Assembly (NCBI RefSeq): GCF_023330685.1
Contig: NZ_CP097128.1
Location: 2,728,001 to 2,792,000, forward strand
DNA from: Conexibacter sp. DBS9H8
GTDB lineage: Bacteria > Actinomycetota > Thermoleophilia > Solirubrobacterales > Solirubrobacteraceae
Reading direction: 5' to 3'
DNA: 64,000 nt
This document shows positions 33,844-44,242 of the stretch, in pieces. The position numbers were made by a program, and so were the translations under genes. The notes below the pieces were generated by a model, which worked only from the letters and a program-made list of their open reading frames with translations, was not told the DNA's origin and searched no databases. The number at the start of each line of letters is the position of its first letter. Position 1 is the stretch's first letter.

Positions 33844-36430
33844 GCCAGTCGGGCCCGATTCCCGCCTCGACCTCGAGCGGGGGATCCATCGTGAACGCGC
33901 CGGCCATCGCGTCGATGGCGAGCGCGCGCACCGTCTCGGCCTCCTCGGCCGGTGCCTCGAAGAGCAGTTCGTCGTGGATCTGGAGGACGAGGCGGGCCGC
34001 CAGACCGGAGGCGGCGAGCGCCGCGTCCGCCCGGACCATGGCGATCTTCATGATGTCGGCGGCCGTGCCCTGGATGACCATGTTGACGGCGAAGCGCTCC
34101 CCCTGTTTGCGCAACTCCCACCGGCGCGCCCGCAACTCAGGGACCTGACGGCGGCGGCCCAGCAGCGTCGAGACGTAGCCGAGCTCGGTCCCGTGTTCGA
34201 TCGTCGCCTCGATGAAGGCCGACACGGCCGGAAAGCCCGCCATGTACCGGGTGATGAACTCGTCCGCCTCCGCCTGGGGGATGTCGAGGCGGTCGGCCAT
34301 CCCGTAGGCGGACAGGCCGTAGACGATCCCGTAGTTGATCATCTTCGCCTTGGACCGCATCCCCGGGTCGATCGCCCCGGCGCTCACGCCGAAGACCCGC
34401 ATCGCCGTCGCGGTGTGCACGTCCTCACCGGCACGGAAGATGTCCTTGAGGACCTCCTCCCCGGCGATGTGCGCGAGCAGGCGCAGCTCAACCTGGGAGT
34501 AGTCGGCGGAGACGAGCAGGTGACCGGGTTCGGCGATGAAGCAGGCCCGGATCTCCCGTCCCAGGGGTGTGCGAATCGGGATGTTCTGCAGGTTCGGGTT
34601 GTTCGAGGAGAGGCGCCCGGTCGCGGCGGCGGTCTGATTGAGCGTCGTGTGGATCCGTCCGTCGGCTGGCGAGATGAGCAGTGGGAGCGCGTCGAGGTAG
34701 GTCTGGGCGAGCTTGGTCAGCTCCCGCCAGCGTTCGATCTTGGGAACGATCGGATGTTCGTCACGGATCGCCTGCAGTACCCGGGCGTCGGTCGAGTACC
34801 CGGTCTTGCCCCGGCGTTTACGCGTGAGTCCGAGCTTGGAGAAGAGGATCTCCTCGAGCTGTCGGGGCGAGCCGAGGGTGAACTCCTCGTCAGCGAGGGC
34901 GTGGATCTCCCCCTCCAGAGTGTCCGCCTCCGCCTTGACTCGAGCGGAGATCTCCGCCAGCGCGCCGGTGTCGAGCTTGAGACCGGCGAGCTCCATCTTG
35001 CGCAGGATCCGGACAAGCGGCAACTCGACCGTACGGAAGAGCTCATCCAGGCCGCGGGCGTGGATCTGCTCCCGTTGCCAGCTGGCGAGATGGTGCAGCA
35101 GCAGGGCGGTGGCGGGGACGCCCTCCAGGTCGGAGCTGAGCCCTCGCTCCTCCACAAGCTCCCGGAACGGGTAGGCGCGACGAGCGGGCTCGAGCAGGTA
35201 CGCGGCGATCTCCGTGTCGTGGGCGAGCGCCGGCACGAGCCCGAGGGACTTGGCGTCGTGGGTGATGACGGTGCGTGCACCGAGCGCGGAGAGCAGCTCC
35301 GCCGGGCCCGAGCATCCCCCGGTGAGGATCTCCGCTCCCGGGGGCGCGGCCACCGCGAAGGTCCACTCCGACACCTCACCGAACAGCGCGCCCTCGGGGG
35401 CCTCCGGAGCGGCAAGGGCGACGGCGATGTCTGCCGCCGGCAGGCCGGTGCTGAGCTCCGCGAGCTCGACCGTCCGCACCCGGGCGCCCAGCGCCCCCGG
35501 CGCCCCACCGGCCGGAGCCGGCGAGGGGGCCGCCGCCTCGGGCGATCCGAGGGCCTCCTCGAGCCGTCGCAGCGGTTCGCGCAGCTCAAACCGCCGGAAC
35601 GTGTCGCGCAGCGCCGAGCGGTCCGGACCGGCGTGCGTGATCGCCGCCAGGTCGAGCTCAACGGGGATGTCTCGCTGGGCGGTGGCCAGCTGCTTGGACA
35701 GCCGCGCGATGTCGGCGTGTTCGGTGAGGTTCTGCTTGCGCTTGGCGCCCGAGATCTGGTCGATGTTCCTCAGCACGCCCTCCACGTTCTCGAACCGCCG
35801 CAAGAGCTCGGCTGCGGTCTTGTCCCCGATTCCCGGGACGCCGGGGATGTTGTCGGAGCTGTCGCCCTTGAGCCCGATGAAGTCGGGCACCTGGGCCGGG
35901 GTGATGCCGTAGCGGTCGATCACCGCCTGGACGTCGTAGAGCTTGGTGTCGGTGATCCCGCGACCGGGCGCGAGAATCCGGGTACGGTCGTTCACGAGCT
36001 GAAAGGCGTCCCGGTCACCGGTGAGGACGAGCACGGGGCAGGGTGCGACGGCGGCGATCGAGGCGATCACGTCATCGGCCTCGAATCCCTCCACGCGGAG
36101 GTTCGTGTAGCCGAACGCCTCGACGAGCGGCTCGAAATGGGGCCACTGCTCCCGCAGCAGGTCCGGCCGCGAGCTCCGTTGGGCCTTGTAGTCGGGATAG
36201 AGCGTCTTGCGGCCGCTGTCACCGCCGTCCCAAACGACGATCGTCGGCCGGTGACCGATCTCGGTGAGCAGCTTGACGAGCATCGAGGCGAGGCCGAAGA
36301 TCGCGTTCGTCGGCACGCCCGTGGAGGTGGCGATCGACTCCGGGAGGGCGAAGAACGCCCGGTAGGCCAGGCTGTTGCCGTCGATGAGCAGCAGCTCGTC
36401 CGGCGCGCGCGTCTGCGGCTTTGGGCTCAT
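33830..36430 (-). CDS. polA: DNA polymerase I
   Basis: 866 residues. The 5'-3' exonuclease domain (about 1-290; LLIDGNSLAYRAFFALP, GLKGDSSDNIPGVPGIG) is complete. The middle 3'-5' exonuclease-like domain lacks catalytic acids: there is no DxE (region DIAVALAAPEAPEG) nor N-x3-D (THDAKSLGL), so proofreading is predicted absent. The polymerase core is intact: motif A VSADYSQVELRL, motif B RSKAKMINYGIVYG, motif C QIHDELLFEAP. It is 5 bases downstream of the first orphan lipoprotein gene. Confidence 0.97.
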   Translation of the reverse strand: MSPKPQTRAPDELLLIDGNSLAYRAFFALPESIATSTGVPTNAIFGLASMLVKLLTEIGHRPTIVVWDGGDSGRKTLYPDYKAQRSSRPDLLREQWPHFEPLVEAFGYTNLRVEGFEADDVIASIAAVAPCPVLVLTGDRDAFQLVNDRTRILAPGRGITDTKLYDVQAVIDRYGITPAQVPDFIGLKGDSSDNIPGVPGIGDKTAAELLRRFENVEGVLRNIDQISGAKRKQNLTEHADIARLSKQLATAQRDIPVELDLAAITHAGPDRSALRDTFRRFELREPLRRLEEALGSPEAAAPSPAPAGGAPGALGARVRTVELAELSTGLPAADIAVALAAPEAPEGALFGEVSEWTFAVAAPPGAEILTGGCSGPAELLSALGARTVITHDAKSLGLVPALAHDTEIAAYLLEPARRAYPFRELVEERGLSSDLEGVPATALLLHHLASWQREQIHARGLDELFRTVELPLVRILRKMELAGLKLDTGALAEISARVKAEADTLEGEIHALADEEFTLGSPRQLEEILFSKLGLTRKRRGKTGYSTDARVLQAIRDEHPIVPKIERWRELTKLAQTYLDALPLLISPADGRIHTTLNQTAAATGRLSSNNPNLQNIPIRTPLGREIRACFIAEPGHLLVSADYSQVELRLLAHIAGEEVLKDIFRAGEDVHTATAMRVFGVSAGAIDPGMRSKAKMINYGIVYGLSAYGMADRLDIPQAEADEFITRYMAGFPAVSAFIEATIEHGTELGYVSTLLGRRRQVPELRARRWELRKQGERFAVNMVIQGTAADIMKIAMVRADAALAASGLAARLVLQIHDELLFEAPAEEAETVRALAIDAMAGAFTMDPPLEVEAGIGPDWLSAK

Positions 36431-36435
36431 CCGGC

Positions 36436-37455
36436 TCAGTGTGTCCGAAACGTCTGCAGCAGGGTGCTCCGCCCGCGGTCGTCGACGCTGAAGACGGCGA
36501 ACTCGTCGGCGACGATCCCGCCGCGCGCGTCAAAGCGGACCGGACCGATCGGACTCTGCACGAGCCGGCTTGTGAGCAGGCGGCGCACGAGCACCGAGCG
36601 GTCGGCGATGTTCGCTCCCGCGCCCGCGGCCGTCTCGAGCGTGGCGACGAGGAGCCGGCCGGCGCTCTCTCCATAGGCGAGGGCCGGGGTGGACCAGTTG
36701 GCGAGCTGCCCGGTGCCGGCGAGCACGCAGTAGCGCACGAGCCGGGGAGAGGCAGAGCCCAGCCCCGTGCAGAGCGGCGGGTTCTCCACGCCCGACACGG
36801 TGCAGCCGGCGTGCACCCGGCGCGTTGACCGGCAGTCGTGCAGGAGCGCGACCTCCCGAACCGCTGCCGCCTGTGTGGCCACCGACGGCATCAGATAGAA
36901 GGTCGTCGGGTGCGGGGACAGCGGGACGGCCGCGGCGATCCCGCCCGCCCCGCTGGGAGCGGGGGCAGCTCCGGCCGCCGATGCGCTCGCCAGCGGTCCG
37001 CTCGGCGTGATCAACGGGATTCCGGCGGCGGCCAGCGGGACGTCGGCGATCTCCGCGTCGGTCGCGTTGAGCTCGCCGATGACCGCGATCGTGTGGACGT
37101 TTGCGGCGGCGTGGCGAGCCGCGAGGGTGATCACCTCGGCGCTCGCGAGATCACCGACGGGCGCGTCATCGTGGACCGCACAGAGGCGAACCCGGTAGGC
37201 GCCGATCCGCAGCCCAGCACTGGGGATCTGCATCTCCACCCCGGTGAGAAAACCGCGAGCGGCGCGCCCGGCCGCCGGGGAGGCGCCGTCGCCGCCGGCG
37301 AGGGGCAGATCGACGTCCACGCAGAGCGTCGAGATCGGAGGCGTCCGAGCGCTGTGCTGGGTCGCCCCGCAGCCGGCGAGCATGGCGACCGCCGCGGTGG
37401 CGACCGCGATCGTGCCGACGACCCTCACCGCCGCAGCGCGCAGGCGGCCGCTCAC
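36436..37455 (-). CDS. LivK-like substrate-binding lipoprotein (orphan)
   Basis: 339 residues. Lipoprotein signal with lipobox LAGC (Cys29). The type-I periplasmic-binding fold of branched-chain amino acid binding proteins is suggested by VIGELNATDAEIADVPLAAA and GIPLITPSG. The middle carries four Cys. The sequence is divergent and no ABC permease or ATPase adjoins it. The GTG start overlaps the next lipoprotein's stop by 4 bases. Family call is moderate; function may be sensing rather than uptake. Confidence 0.72.
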   Translation of the reverse strand: MSGRLRAAAVRVVGTIAVATAAVAMLAGCGATQHSARTPPISTLCVDVDLPLAGGDGASPAAGRAARGFLTGVEMQIPSAGLRIGAYRVRLCAVHDDAPVGDLASAEVITLAARHAAANVHTIAVIGELNATDAEIADVPLAAAGIPLITPSGPLASASAAGAAPAPSGAGGIAAAVPLSPHPTTFYLMPSVATQAAAVREVALLHDCRSTRRVHAGCTVSGVENPPLCTGLGSASPRLVRYCVLAGTGQLANWSTPALAYGESAGRLLVATLETAAGAGANIADRSVLVRRLLTSRLVQSPIGPVRFDARGGIVADEFAVFSVDDRGRSTLLQTFRTH

Positions 37456-38195
37456 TTCAGCTTGATGGTGAAGGCGGGCACCGAAGCCCGGCCCGCGTTC
37501 TCCTTGAGCGTCGCGATCACGGAGGCGGCGACCTTAGCTCGGTCGTTGGCGTGCCCGCCCTCGGCCGACAGTACCCGCAGCAGTACCCAGACGGCGTCAT
37601 AGCCCTCGATCGCGTCCGCGCTCGGCGCGTGACCGAAGTCCCGCCGGAAGTCGCGGGCGAAGGCCGGATCGGCCCGGTTGAGCGCGGCGGGAGAGGTTCC
37701 GAGGTCGAGTGGCAGGCTCGCGAAGGTCCGGCCGTAACTGCTGTAGCTCTCGAAGTTCGCCTGGCTGGGCTTGACCGGGTCGGTCGGGCTCAGCTCGAGC
37801 AGATCCTCGGCGTTGGTGATGCCGACGGTCTGCCGGGACAGCCCGGACTGCACCTCACCGACGTAGGCGATCGCGCTGTTGTTCTCGATCGCCGTCCTCG
37901 CGAGATCGGACACCTGGGATCCCTTGGTGAGGGTGCGTGGTCGCAGCGACACGTTCTTGAGCGCGCCGGCGTGTTCGACGAAGGCGAGCTGCTCGGCCTC
38001 GACGACGTCCTGGAGGGCCTGGTCGGCCCGCACCGCGGGCGGATCGGAGAGGAAGACGGTCAGGGACGTTCCTGTTGCCGTGACGTCGGTCGTCGTGTTC
38101 GCGCCGGTCCCGCTGCAGCCGGCGAGCACGACGGCGAGCAACGGGAGCGCGACCAGCGCGCGCGGGCGTGTGCTACCGACTCTTGAACGGAGCAA
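37452..38195 (-). CDS. Second LivK-like substrate-binding lipoprotein (orphan, shortened)
   Basis: 247 residues from a TTG start; lipobox LAGC with Cys27. Internal blocks match the family: AIAYVGEVQSGLSRQTVGI near the middle, FARDFRRDFGHAPSADAIEG and YDAVWVLL toward the C-terminus. It is shorter than a usual LivK (about 370), with the region between these blocks compressed. Overlaps the upstream 54-residue membrane protein gene by 23 bases. Together with the 339-residue paralogue it forms a tandem pair between trpA and polA. Confidence 0.72.
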   Translation of the reverse strand: MLRSRVGSTRPRALVALPLLAVVLAGCSGTGANTTTDVTATGTSLTVFLSDPPAVRADQALQDVVEAEQLAFVEHAGALKNVSLRPRTLTKGSQVSDLARTAIENNSAIAYVGEVQSGLSRQTVGITNAEDLLELSPTDPVKPSQANFESYSSYGRTFASLPLDLGTSPAALNRADPAFARDFRRDFGHAPSADAIEGYDAVWVLLRVLSAEGGHANDRAKVAASVIATLKENAGRASVPAFTIKLK

Positions 38196-38337
38196 GGCGC
38201 GGCGCGAGGGTCTGGGCCGACAGGGCGATCAGGAACGCGACGATCCCGATGATGAGAGCGTCGAGTCCCGAAACGCCGAGCGCCCAGATGACGATCCAGA
38301 GCATCAGCCCTGCGGTGGCGGTGGCAATAACTTCCAT
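38173..38337 (-). CDS. 54-residue single- or double-span membrane protein
   Basis: A short gene with ATG at 38337 and TAG at 38173-38175. The product begins MEVIATATAGLMLWIVIW, a hydrophobic helix, then a short ALGVSGLDA turn and a second hydrophobic stretch (ALIIGIVAFLIALSAQT), ending basic (RLAPFKSR). Codon usage is GC-rich at third positions. It lies 11 bases after the trpA start-side partner gene's neighbourhood, on the same strand and overlapping the lipoprotein gene. Function unknown; it may be a hairpin membrane peptide. Confidence 0.7.
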   Translation of the reverse strand: MEVIATATAGLMLWIVIWALGVSGLDALIIGIVAFLIALSAQTLAPRLAPFKSR

Positions 38338-38348
38338 TGGGCGAGATC

Positions 38349-39154
38349 CTATCTGAGAGCGGTGGCGAATGCCCTGACGAGCTCACCGATCGCGACGGCG
38401 TCCGCCTCCCCCGCGGCCCGTACGAACCGGGAGCCGACGATCACCCCCTCCGCTCCGGCCGCCGCGGCCGCCGACGCCTGCTCGGGCGTCGAGATCCCGA
38501 AGCCGAGCGCGACCGGGACGCGCGCATCCCCTCGGACACGGGCCAGTAACGCGGGAACGTCACCGTCGGATCCCGTCCGTTCACCGGTCGTCCCGGTGAC
38601 GGCCACGGTGTAGATGAACCCGGTGGCGGCGGCGACGATCTCGGTCATGCGGTCCGGTGGTGTGGTCGGCGCCACGAGCGGGACGAGGGCGAGCCCACGC
38701 GCGGCACAGGCGGCCGTGACCAGCCCTGACTCCTCCCGGGGAAGGTCCGGGACGATCAGCCCACACACCCCCGTCGCGACGAGCTCGTCACAGAACCGCT
38801 CGACGCCACGGGCGAGGATCGGATTGATGTAGGACATGAGGATGACCGGGACGCGCTCGGCCACCGCGGCGGCAACGGTGAGACACTCATGCAACGTCGC
38901 CCCCGCCTCCAGGGCGGCGACCGCGGCCGCGTGGATCACCGGCCCGTCCGCGAGCGGGTCCGAAAAGGGGATCCCCAGCTCAATCAGATCCGCACCGCCG
39001 TCGACGTAGGCGGCGGCGATCTCCCGGGAGCGTTCGACGTCGGGATAGCCGGCCATCATGTAGGGCATCAGCGCCGCCCGGCGCCCGTCGGCGTGGGCGC
39101 GGGCGAACGCCTCGGCGATCCGCTCGGTGCCGGGTGCGGTGACGTGGGCGGCAG

Positions 39155-39158
<4 letters not shown>
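38349..39158 (-). CDS. trpA: Tryptophan synthase alpha chain
   Basis: 269 residues. Cleaves indole-glycerol phosphate. Catalytic Glu in [16 protein letters not shown], Asp in VPDLPREE, phosphate-binding [10 protein letters not shown] and VIVGSRFV. The ATG at 39158 overlaps the trpB stop by 4 bases, the usual trpBA coupling; the N-terminal extension in frame upstream is arginine-rich antisense. It is the last trp gene, followed by the small membrane protein. Confidence 0.97.
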
Positions 39159-40329
<1,171 letters not shown>

Positions 40330-40333
<4 letters not shown>

Positions 40334-40980
40334 GGGCTCACCTCGGCGGGGGCGAGAGCCGCGACGAAGGCGTCCATGCGATCGTGATCCTTGATGCCGG
40401 GGGCAGACTCGACGCCGGAGCAGACGTCGACCCCAAAGGGCGCGACGATCTGCGCCGCCTCCGCGACGTTGTCCGGGGTCAATCCGCCGGAGAGGATCAC
40501 CGGCGGACCGCCGCGGCGGCGGCCGGCGAGCTCCCAGGCGAAGCTCTCCCCCGTCCCCCCGGGCGTGCCGGGCACGTAGGAGTCGAGCAGATGAAAGTCG
40601 GTGCTGAACGGCCGCAGCGCGGTGATGTCGCCGCCGTCTCGCACTCGGGTCGCCTTGATCACCTTCGCACCGGTGCGGCGAGCGACCGTCTGGGCGTAGG
40701 CGGGGCCCTCATCCCCGTGCAGCTGGACCATCGTCAGGCCGATCTCGTCGGCGAGGGTGACGAGCGCGTCAAGCTCCTCGTTGACGAACACGCCGACGAT
40801 CTCGGCGCGCCGGCGCAGCGCGTCGGCGATGTCAGCCGCCTCCTGAGGCAGCACGACCCGGGGTGAGCCCGCCCACAGGATCATGCCGACGGCCCAGGCA
40901 CCGAGGCCCACCGCGTACTCGGCGTCCTCGAGGCGGGTGATGCCGCAGAACTTGATGCGGGGCGGGGAGATCATGCGCAT
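40330..40980 (-). CDS. trpF: Phosphoribosylanthranilate isomerase
   Basis: 216 residues. The catalytic Cys is in [12 protein letters not shown], the Asp and phosphate motifs are VVGVFVNEE-type and [10 protein letters not shown] with [14 protein letters not shown]. It follows the inserted protease gene by 9 bases. A separate trpF is notable because many actinobacteria use the bifunctional PriA instead. Confidence 0.96.
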
Positions 40981-40989
40981 GGGCCCAGA

Positions 40990-41838
40990 TCATGGCAGCA
41001 CGCCGCGGGGGATGATCGTGCGCACCGTGTTGATCGGCACGGCGAAGCTGACCGGGAAGCGGCCGGAACCGTCGGAGACCTCGAGGGCGGACTCGATTCC
41101 GATCACGTCTCCGTTGCCGTCGAGCAGCGGACCCCCCGAAGCTCCCGGTGCGGGACTGAGGTCCGTCTCGATCACGTCGGCGATGGAGCCGCCGTCGGCC
41201 CCGGCGAGCTCGGGCTGGAGGGAGGCGACGATCCCGCTGGCAACCGTTCGCTCGACCCCGTAGGGGTTAGCCAGGGCGATGATCGCGTCCCCGACCCCGA
41301 CCGAACGTGAGTTCCCGACCGGCAGGGGCCGGATCCGCCGGCTGACCCCGCGCATCGACACGCGCAGCAGGGCGACGTCGTTGGGCTGGCTGTACTCGAC
41401 GACCTCGGCGCGGCGGGCCGTGTCCGTGTTGAAGCTGACGGTGATCCGGTCGCTCGCGAGCGCACCCTCGATCACGTGGAAGGCGGTGATGATGTACCCC
41501 TGCCGGGAGATAAGCACCCCGGACCCGGTCGCGACCGTCCCGGGACGCTCGGTCCCGGCGACGAACGGACTCGTCACACGCCGGCCGACGATCGCGCGGA
41601 CCTGGACGACCCCGGGCGACTCGTCGAGGTAGGTCGACGCGACCGCGCTGCCGGCAGTCGGTCCGGCGGGGTTGACCGGTGGCGCCGTCGCGTAATTGAT
41701 CGGGACGGTCTCGGTGTGGCGGGCGCCGACGACCCCGAAGGCAAGGAGGGCTCCGGCGACAATGAGGCCACCGAGGACGGAGGCCAGCAGGTGGGACCAC
41801 AGCACGCCGCGCATCGACTCCGGCGGAGTATCGTGCAC
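40990..41838 (-). CDS. Membrane-anchored trypsin-like serine protease
   Basis: 282 residues. An N-terminal TM helix (HLLASVLGGLIVAGALLAFG) anchors an extracytoplasmic trypsin/HtrA-type domain. The triad is seen as His (IITAFHVIEG), Asp (PNDVALLRV) and Ser (APGASGGPLL). There is no PDZ domain, unlike HtrA/DegP. It lies between trpC and trpF on the trp transcript, 24 bases after trpC and 9 before trpF. Its link with tryptophan metabolism is unknown; it may simply ride along. Confidence 0.92.
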   Translation of the reverse strand: MHDTPPESMRGVLWSHLLASVLGGLIVAGALLAFGVVGARHTETVPINYATAPPVNPAGPTAGSAVASTYLDESPGVVQVRAIVGRRVTSPFVAGTERPGTVATGSGVLISRQGYIITAFHVIEGALASDRITVSFNTDTARRAEVVEYSQPNDVALLRVSMRGVSRRIRPLPVGNSRSVGVGDAIIALANPYGVERTVASGIVASLQPELAGADGGSIADVIETDLSPAPGASGGPLLDGNGDVIGIESALEVSDGSGRFPVSFAVPINTVRTIIPRGVLP

Positions 41839-41862
41839 GCGCTGAACCGGGCCTAAACCGGC

Positions 41863-42648
41863 CTACGCCGCCGCGATCGACCGGGCGGCGGCCTCGAGGT
41901 CGGGCGCGCGCATCAGCGCCTCCCCCATCAGGACGGCGTCGACACCGGCCTGCGCGAGCGCACGGATCTCGGCCGGGGCGCTGAAACCGGACTCGGCGAC
42001 GACGATCACGCCCGGGTCGGCCGCGAGCTCGGCGGCGAGCGCGAGGCTCGTGCTCAGGTCGACCTCGAGGGTGCGGAGGTTGCGGTTGTTGATCCCGATG
42101 ATCGGCGCTCGGAGGTCGCGGGCGACCGTCAGCTCGCGGCGGTCGTGGACCTCCATCAGTACCTCGAGCCCGAGGGACCCGGCGAGCGCGAGGAGCTCCC
42201 CGAGCGGCTCTGGGTCGCCGAAGGCGGCGACGATCAGCAGGATCGCGTCCGCACCGGCGACGGCAGACTCGTACACCTGATACGGCTCGACGATGAACTC
42301 CTTGCGAAGGATCGGGAGGCCGCTCGCCTCCCGGGCGGAGCCGATGTCGGCGAGCCGTCCGCCAAACCGGGTCGGCTCGGTGAGGATCGACAGGGCCGCG
42401 GCGCCGCCGCGCTCGTAGGCGCAGACGACGTCGGCGAGGCTGAGGTCGTCGCGGATCACGCCGGCTGACGGGGACGCCCGCTTGTGCTCGGCAATCAGGC
42501 TCACGCGCCCCTCGGCGGACCCGGCCGCGAGCGCCGCGGAGAACCGCCGGCGGGGGGCCGTCTGCTCGGCGACCCGGAGCCGGGCGGCGCCGACGAGGTC
42601 GGCGAGGACGTCCGGCACGGCGACAGCGGCGGCCCGTTCGTCGCTCAT
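41863..42648 (-). CDS. trpC: Indole-3-glycerol phosphate synthase
   Basis: 261 residues. Catalytic Lys motif LIAEHKRASPSAG and the second Lys ILRKEFIVEPYQ; substrate loop GINNRNLRTL and AESGFSAP. Complete TIM barrel, monofunctional. ATG start overlaps the trpD stop by 4 bases. Confidence 0.97.
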   Translation of the reverse strand: MSDERAAAVAVPDVLADLVGAARLRVAEQTAPRRRFSAALAAGSAEGRVSLIAEHKRASPSAGVIRDDLSLADVVCAYERGGAAALSILTEPTRFGGRLADIGSAREASGLPILRKEFIVEPYQVYESAVAGADAILLIVAAFGDPEPLGELLALAGSLGLEVLMEVHDRRELTVARDLRAPIIGINNRNLRTLEVDLSTSLALAAELAADPGVIVVAESGFSAPAEIRALAQAGVDAVLMGEALMRAPDLEAAARSIAAA

Positions 42649-43673
42649 GTCGGCGCCAGCTCGCGGGTCGCGGCGACGAACCGCTCGAGCGTGTCGGCGG
42701 CGGCTCCGGAGTCGACGGCGCCCGCGGCGAGGGTGACCCCGTCGGTGAGGCTGTCGGCCCCCCCGGCGGTGTAGATCGCCGCGCCGGCGTTGAGCAGGGC
42801 GAGGTCACGGGCCGCTCCGCGCTCGCCGGCGAAGATCCGCCGGCAGATCGCGGCATTCTCGGCGGGGTCGCCACCGGGCACGGCGTCGGGCAGGTGGCGG
42901 TCGAGGCCGACCATCTCCGGGGTCACCGAGTAGGCGTGCTCGGTCCCGTCGACGACCTCGATCACGTGCGTCGTCGCGCTGATCGACAGCTCGTCGAGCC
43001 CGTCATCGGAGTTGACGACCATCGCGTGCCGGGTCCCGAGCAGCGCGAGCGCCCCGGCGAGGCGCGGCAGCTGGGGTGCCTGGGAGCAGCCGAGCAGCTG
43101 CCGGGAGGCGCCGGCCGGGTTCGTGAGCGGCCCGAGGAAGTTGAACGTCGTCCGGACGCGCAGTTGCTTGCGCACCTCGACGACGTGCCGGGTCGCCGGA
43201 TGGTGGTAGGGGGCGAACATGAATCCGAAGCCGACGGTGTCGATGCAGTGGGCGATCGCGTCCGGAGTGAGGTCGATCCGGGCCCCGAGCGCCTCGAGCA
43301 CGTCAGCGGAGCCCGACAGGCCGGTGGAGGAGCGGCTGCCGTGCTTGGCGACCCGCATCCCGGCGGCGGCGGCGATCAGCGCGGCCGTCGTCGAGACGTT
43401 GAAGGTCCGCCGGCCCCCGCCGGTGCCGGCCGTGTCGAGAAGGTCGGAGTGGTGGGTACTGACGACCGCCGCGAGCGCACGCATCGTCCGAGCGAGGCCC
43501 GCCAGTTCGGCGACGGTCTCCCCCTTGATGCGCAGCGCGACAAGGAACGCGGCGATCTGGATGTCGGAGACCTCGCCACCCATGATCTCGGCGAGGGCGA
43601 CCGCGGCTTCCTCCTCGGTCAGGTCGTGCCCGTCGGCGAGCCGGTCGATGCTCGTGGTGAGAAGGTCGCTCAT
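42645..43673 (-). CDS. trpD: Anthranilate phosphoribosyltransferase
   Basis: 342 residues. PRPP-binding DTAGTGGGRRTFNVSTTAAL and KHGSRSSTGLSGSADVLEAL. Magnesium DDGLDELS is intact. The ATG overlaps the trpG stop by 4 bases. Confidence 0.97.
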   Translation of the reverse strand: MSDLLTTSIDRLADGHDLTEEEAAVALAEIMGGEVSDIQIAAFLVALRIKGETVAELAGLARTMRALAAVVSTHHSDLLDTAGTGGGRRTFNVSTTAALIAAAAGMRVAKHGSRSSTGLSGSADVLEALGARIDLTPDAIAHCIDTVGFGFMFAPYHHPATRHVVEVRKQLRVRTTFNFLGPLTNPAGASRQLLGCSQAPQLPRLAGALALLGTRHAMVVNSDDGLDELSISATTHVIEVVDGTEHAYSVTPEMVGLDRHLPDAVPGGDPAENAAICRRIFAGERGAARDLALLNAGAAIYTAGGADSLTDGVTLAAGAVDSGAAADTLERFVAATRELAPT

Positions 43674-44242
43674 GCGCCGATGAAGGTAGCCAGCATCGTC
43701 TTGCCGTGCGGCGTCAGCACCGATTCGGGGTGGAACTGGACGCCCTCAGCGGGCAGGCTGCGGTGCCGGACCGCCTGGATCACCCCGCCGCCGCGGGCCG
43801 ACACCTCGAGGCAGTCCGGCAGCGTATCCGGATCGGCGACGAGCGAGTGGTAGCGGCCAACCTGCAGCGGTGAGGGCAGACCGGCGAAGATCGTCGCCCC
43901 GTCATGTTCGATCTCGGTCGTCTTTCCGTGCACCGGAGCGTGGCGGACGATCCGTCCCCCGAAGGCCTGAACGAGGGCCTGATGGCCGAGACACACCCCG
44001 AGCAGCGGGATGCCCGCCTCCGGGAACCGGCGGGCGACCTCGAGACTCACCCCGGCCTCATCCGGGGTGCACGGGCCCGGGGAGATGATCGCCCGGTCAT
44101 AGCCCCGGAGCAGCAGCGCGTCGATGTCGAGGCGGTCGTTGCGGACGACCTCGATCGCGTGCGCGGGCGCGGCGAGCTCACCGAGGTACTGGACGAGGTT
44201 GTAGGTGAAGGAGTCGTAGTTATCGAGCACGAGGATCCTCAC
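43670..44242 (-). CDS. trpG: Anthranilate synthase glutamine amidotransferase subunit
   Basis: 190 residues. Class I amidotransferase with Cys in GVCLGHQAL and His-x-Glu in VQFHPESVLT; oxyanion SPGPCTP. GTG 44242 is chosen over the GTG 6 bases earlier because AGGAGG sits about 7 bases before it and the GTGA overlaps the trpE stop. A single-gene subunit, not fused to TrpE. Possibly shared with PabB. Confidence 0.96.
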   Translation of the reverse strand: MRILVLDNYDSFTYNLVQYLGELAAPAHAIEVVRNDRLDIDALLLRGYDRAIISPGPCTPDEAGVSLEVARRFPEAGIPLLGVCLGHQALVQAFGGRIVRHAPVHGKTTEIEHDGATIFAGLPSPLQVGRYHSLVADPDTLPDCLEVSARGGGVIQAVRHRSLPAEGVQFHPESVLTPHGKTMLATFIGA

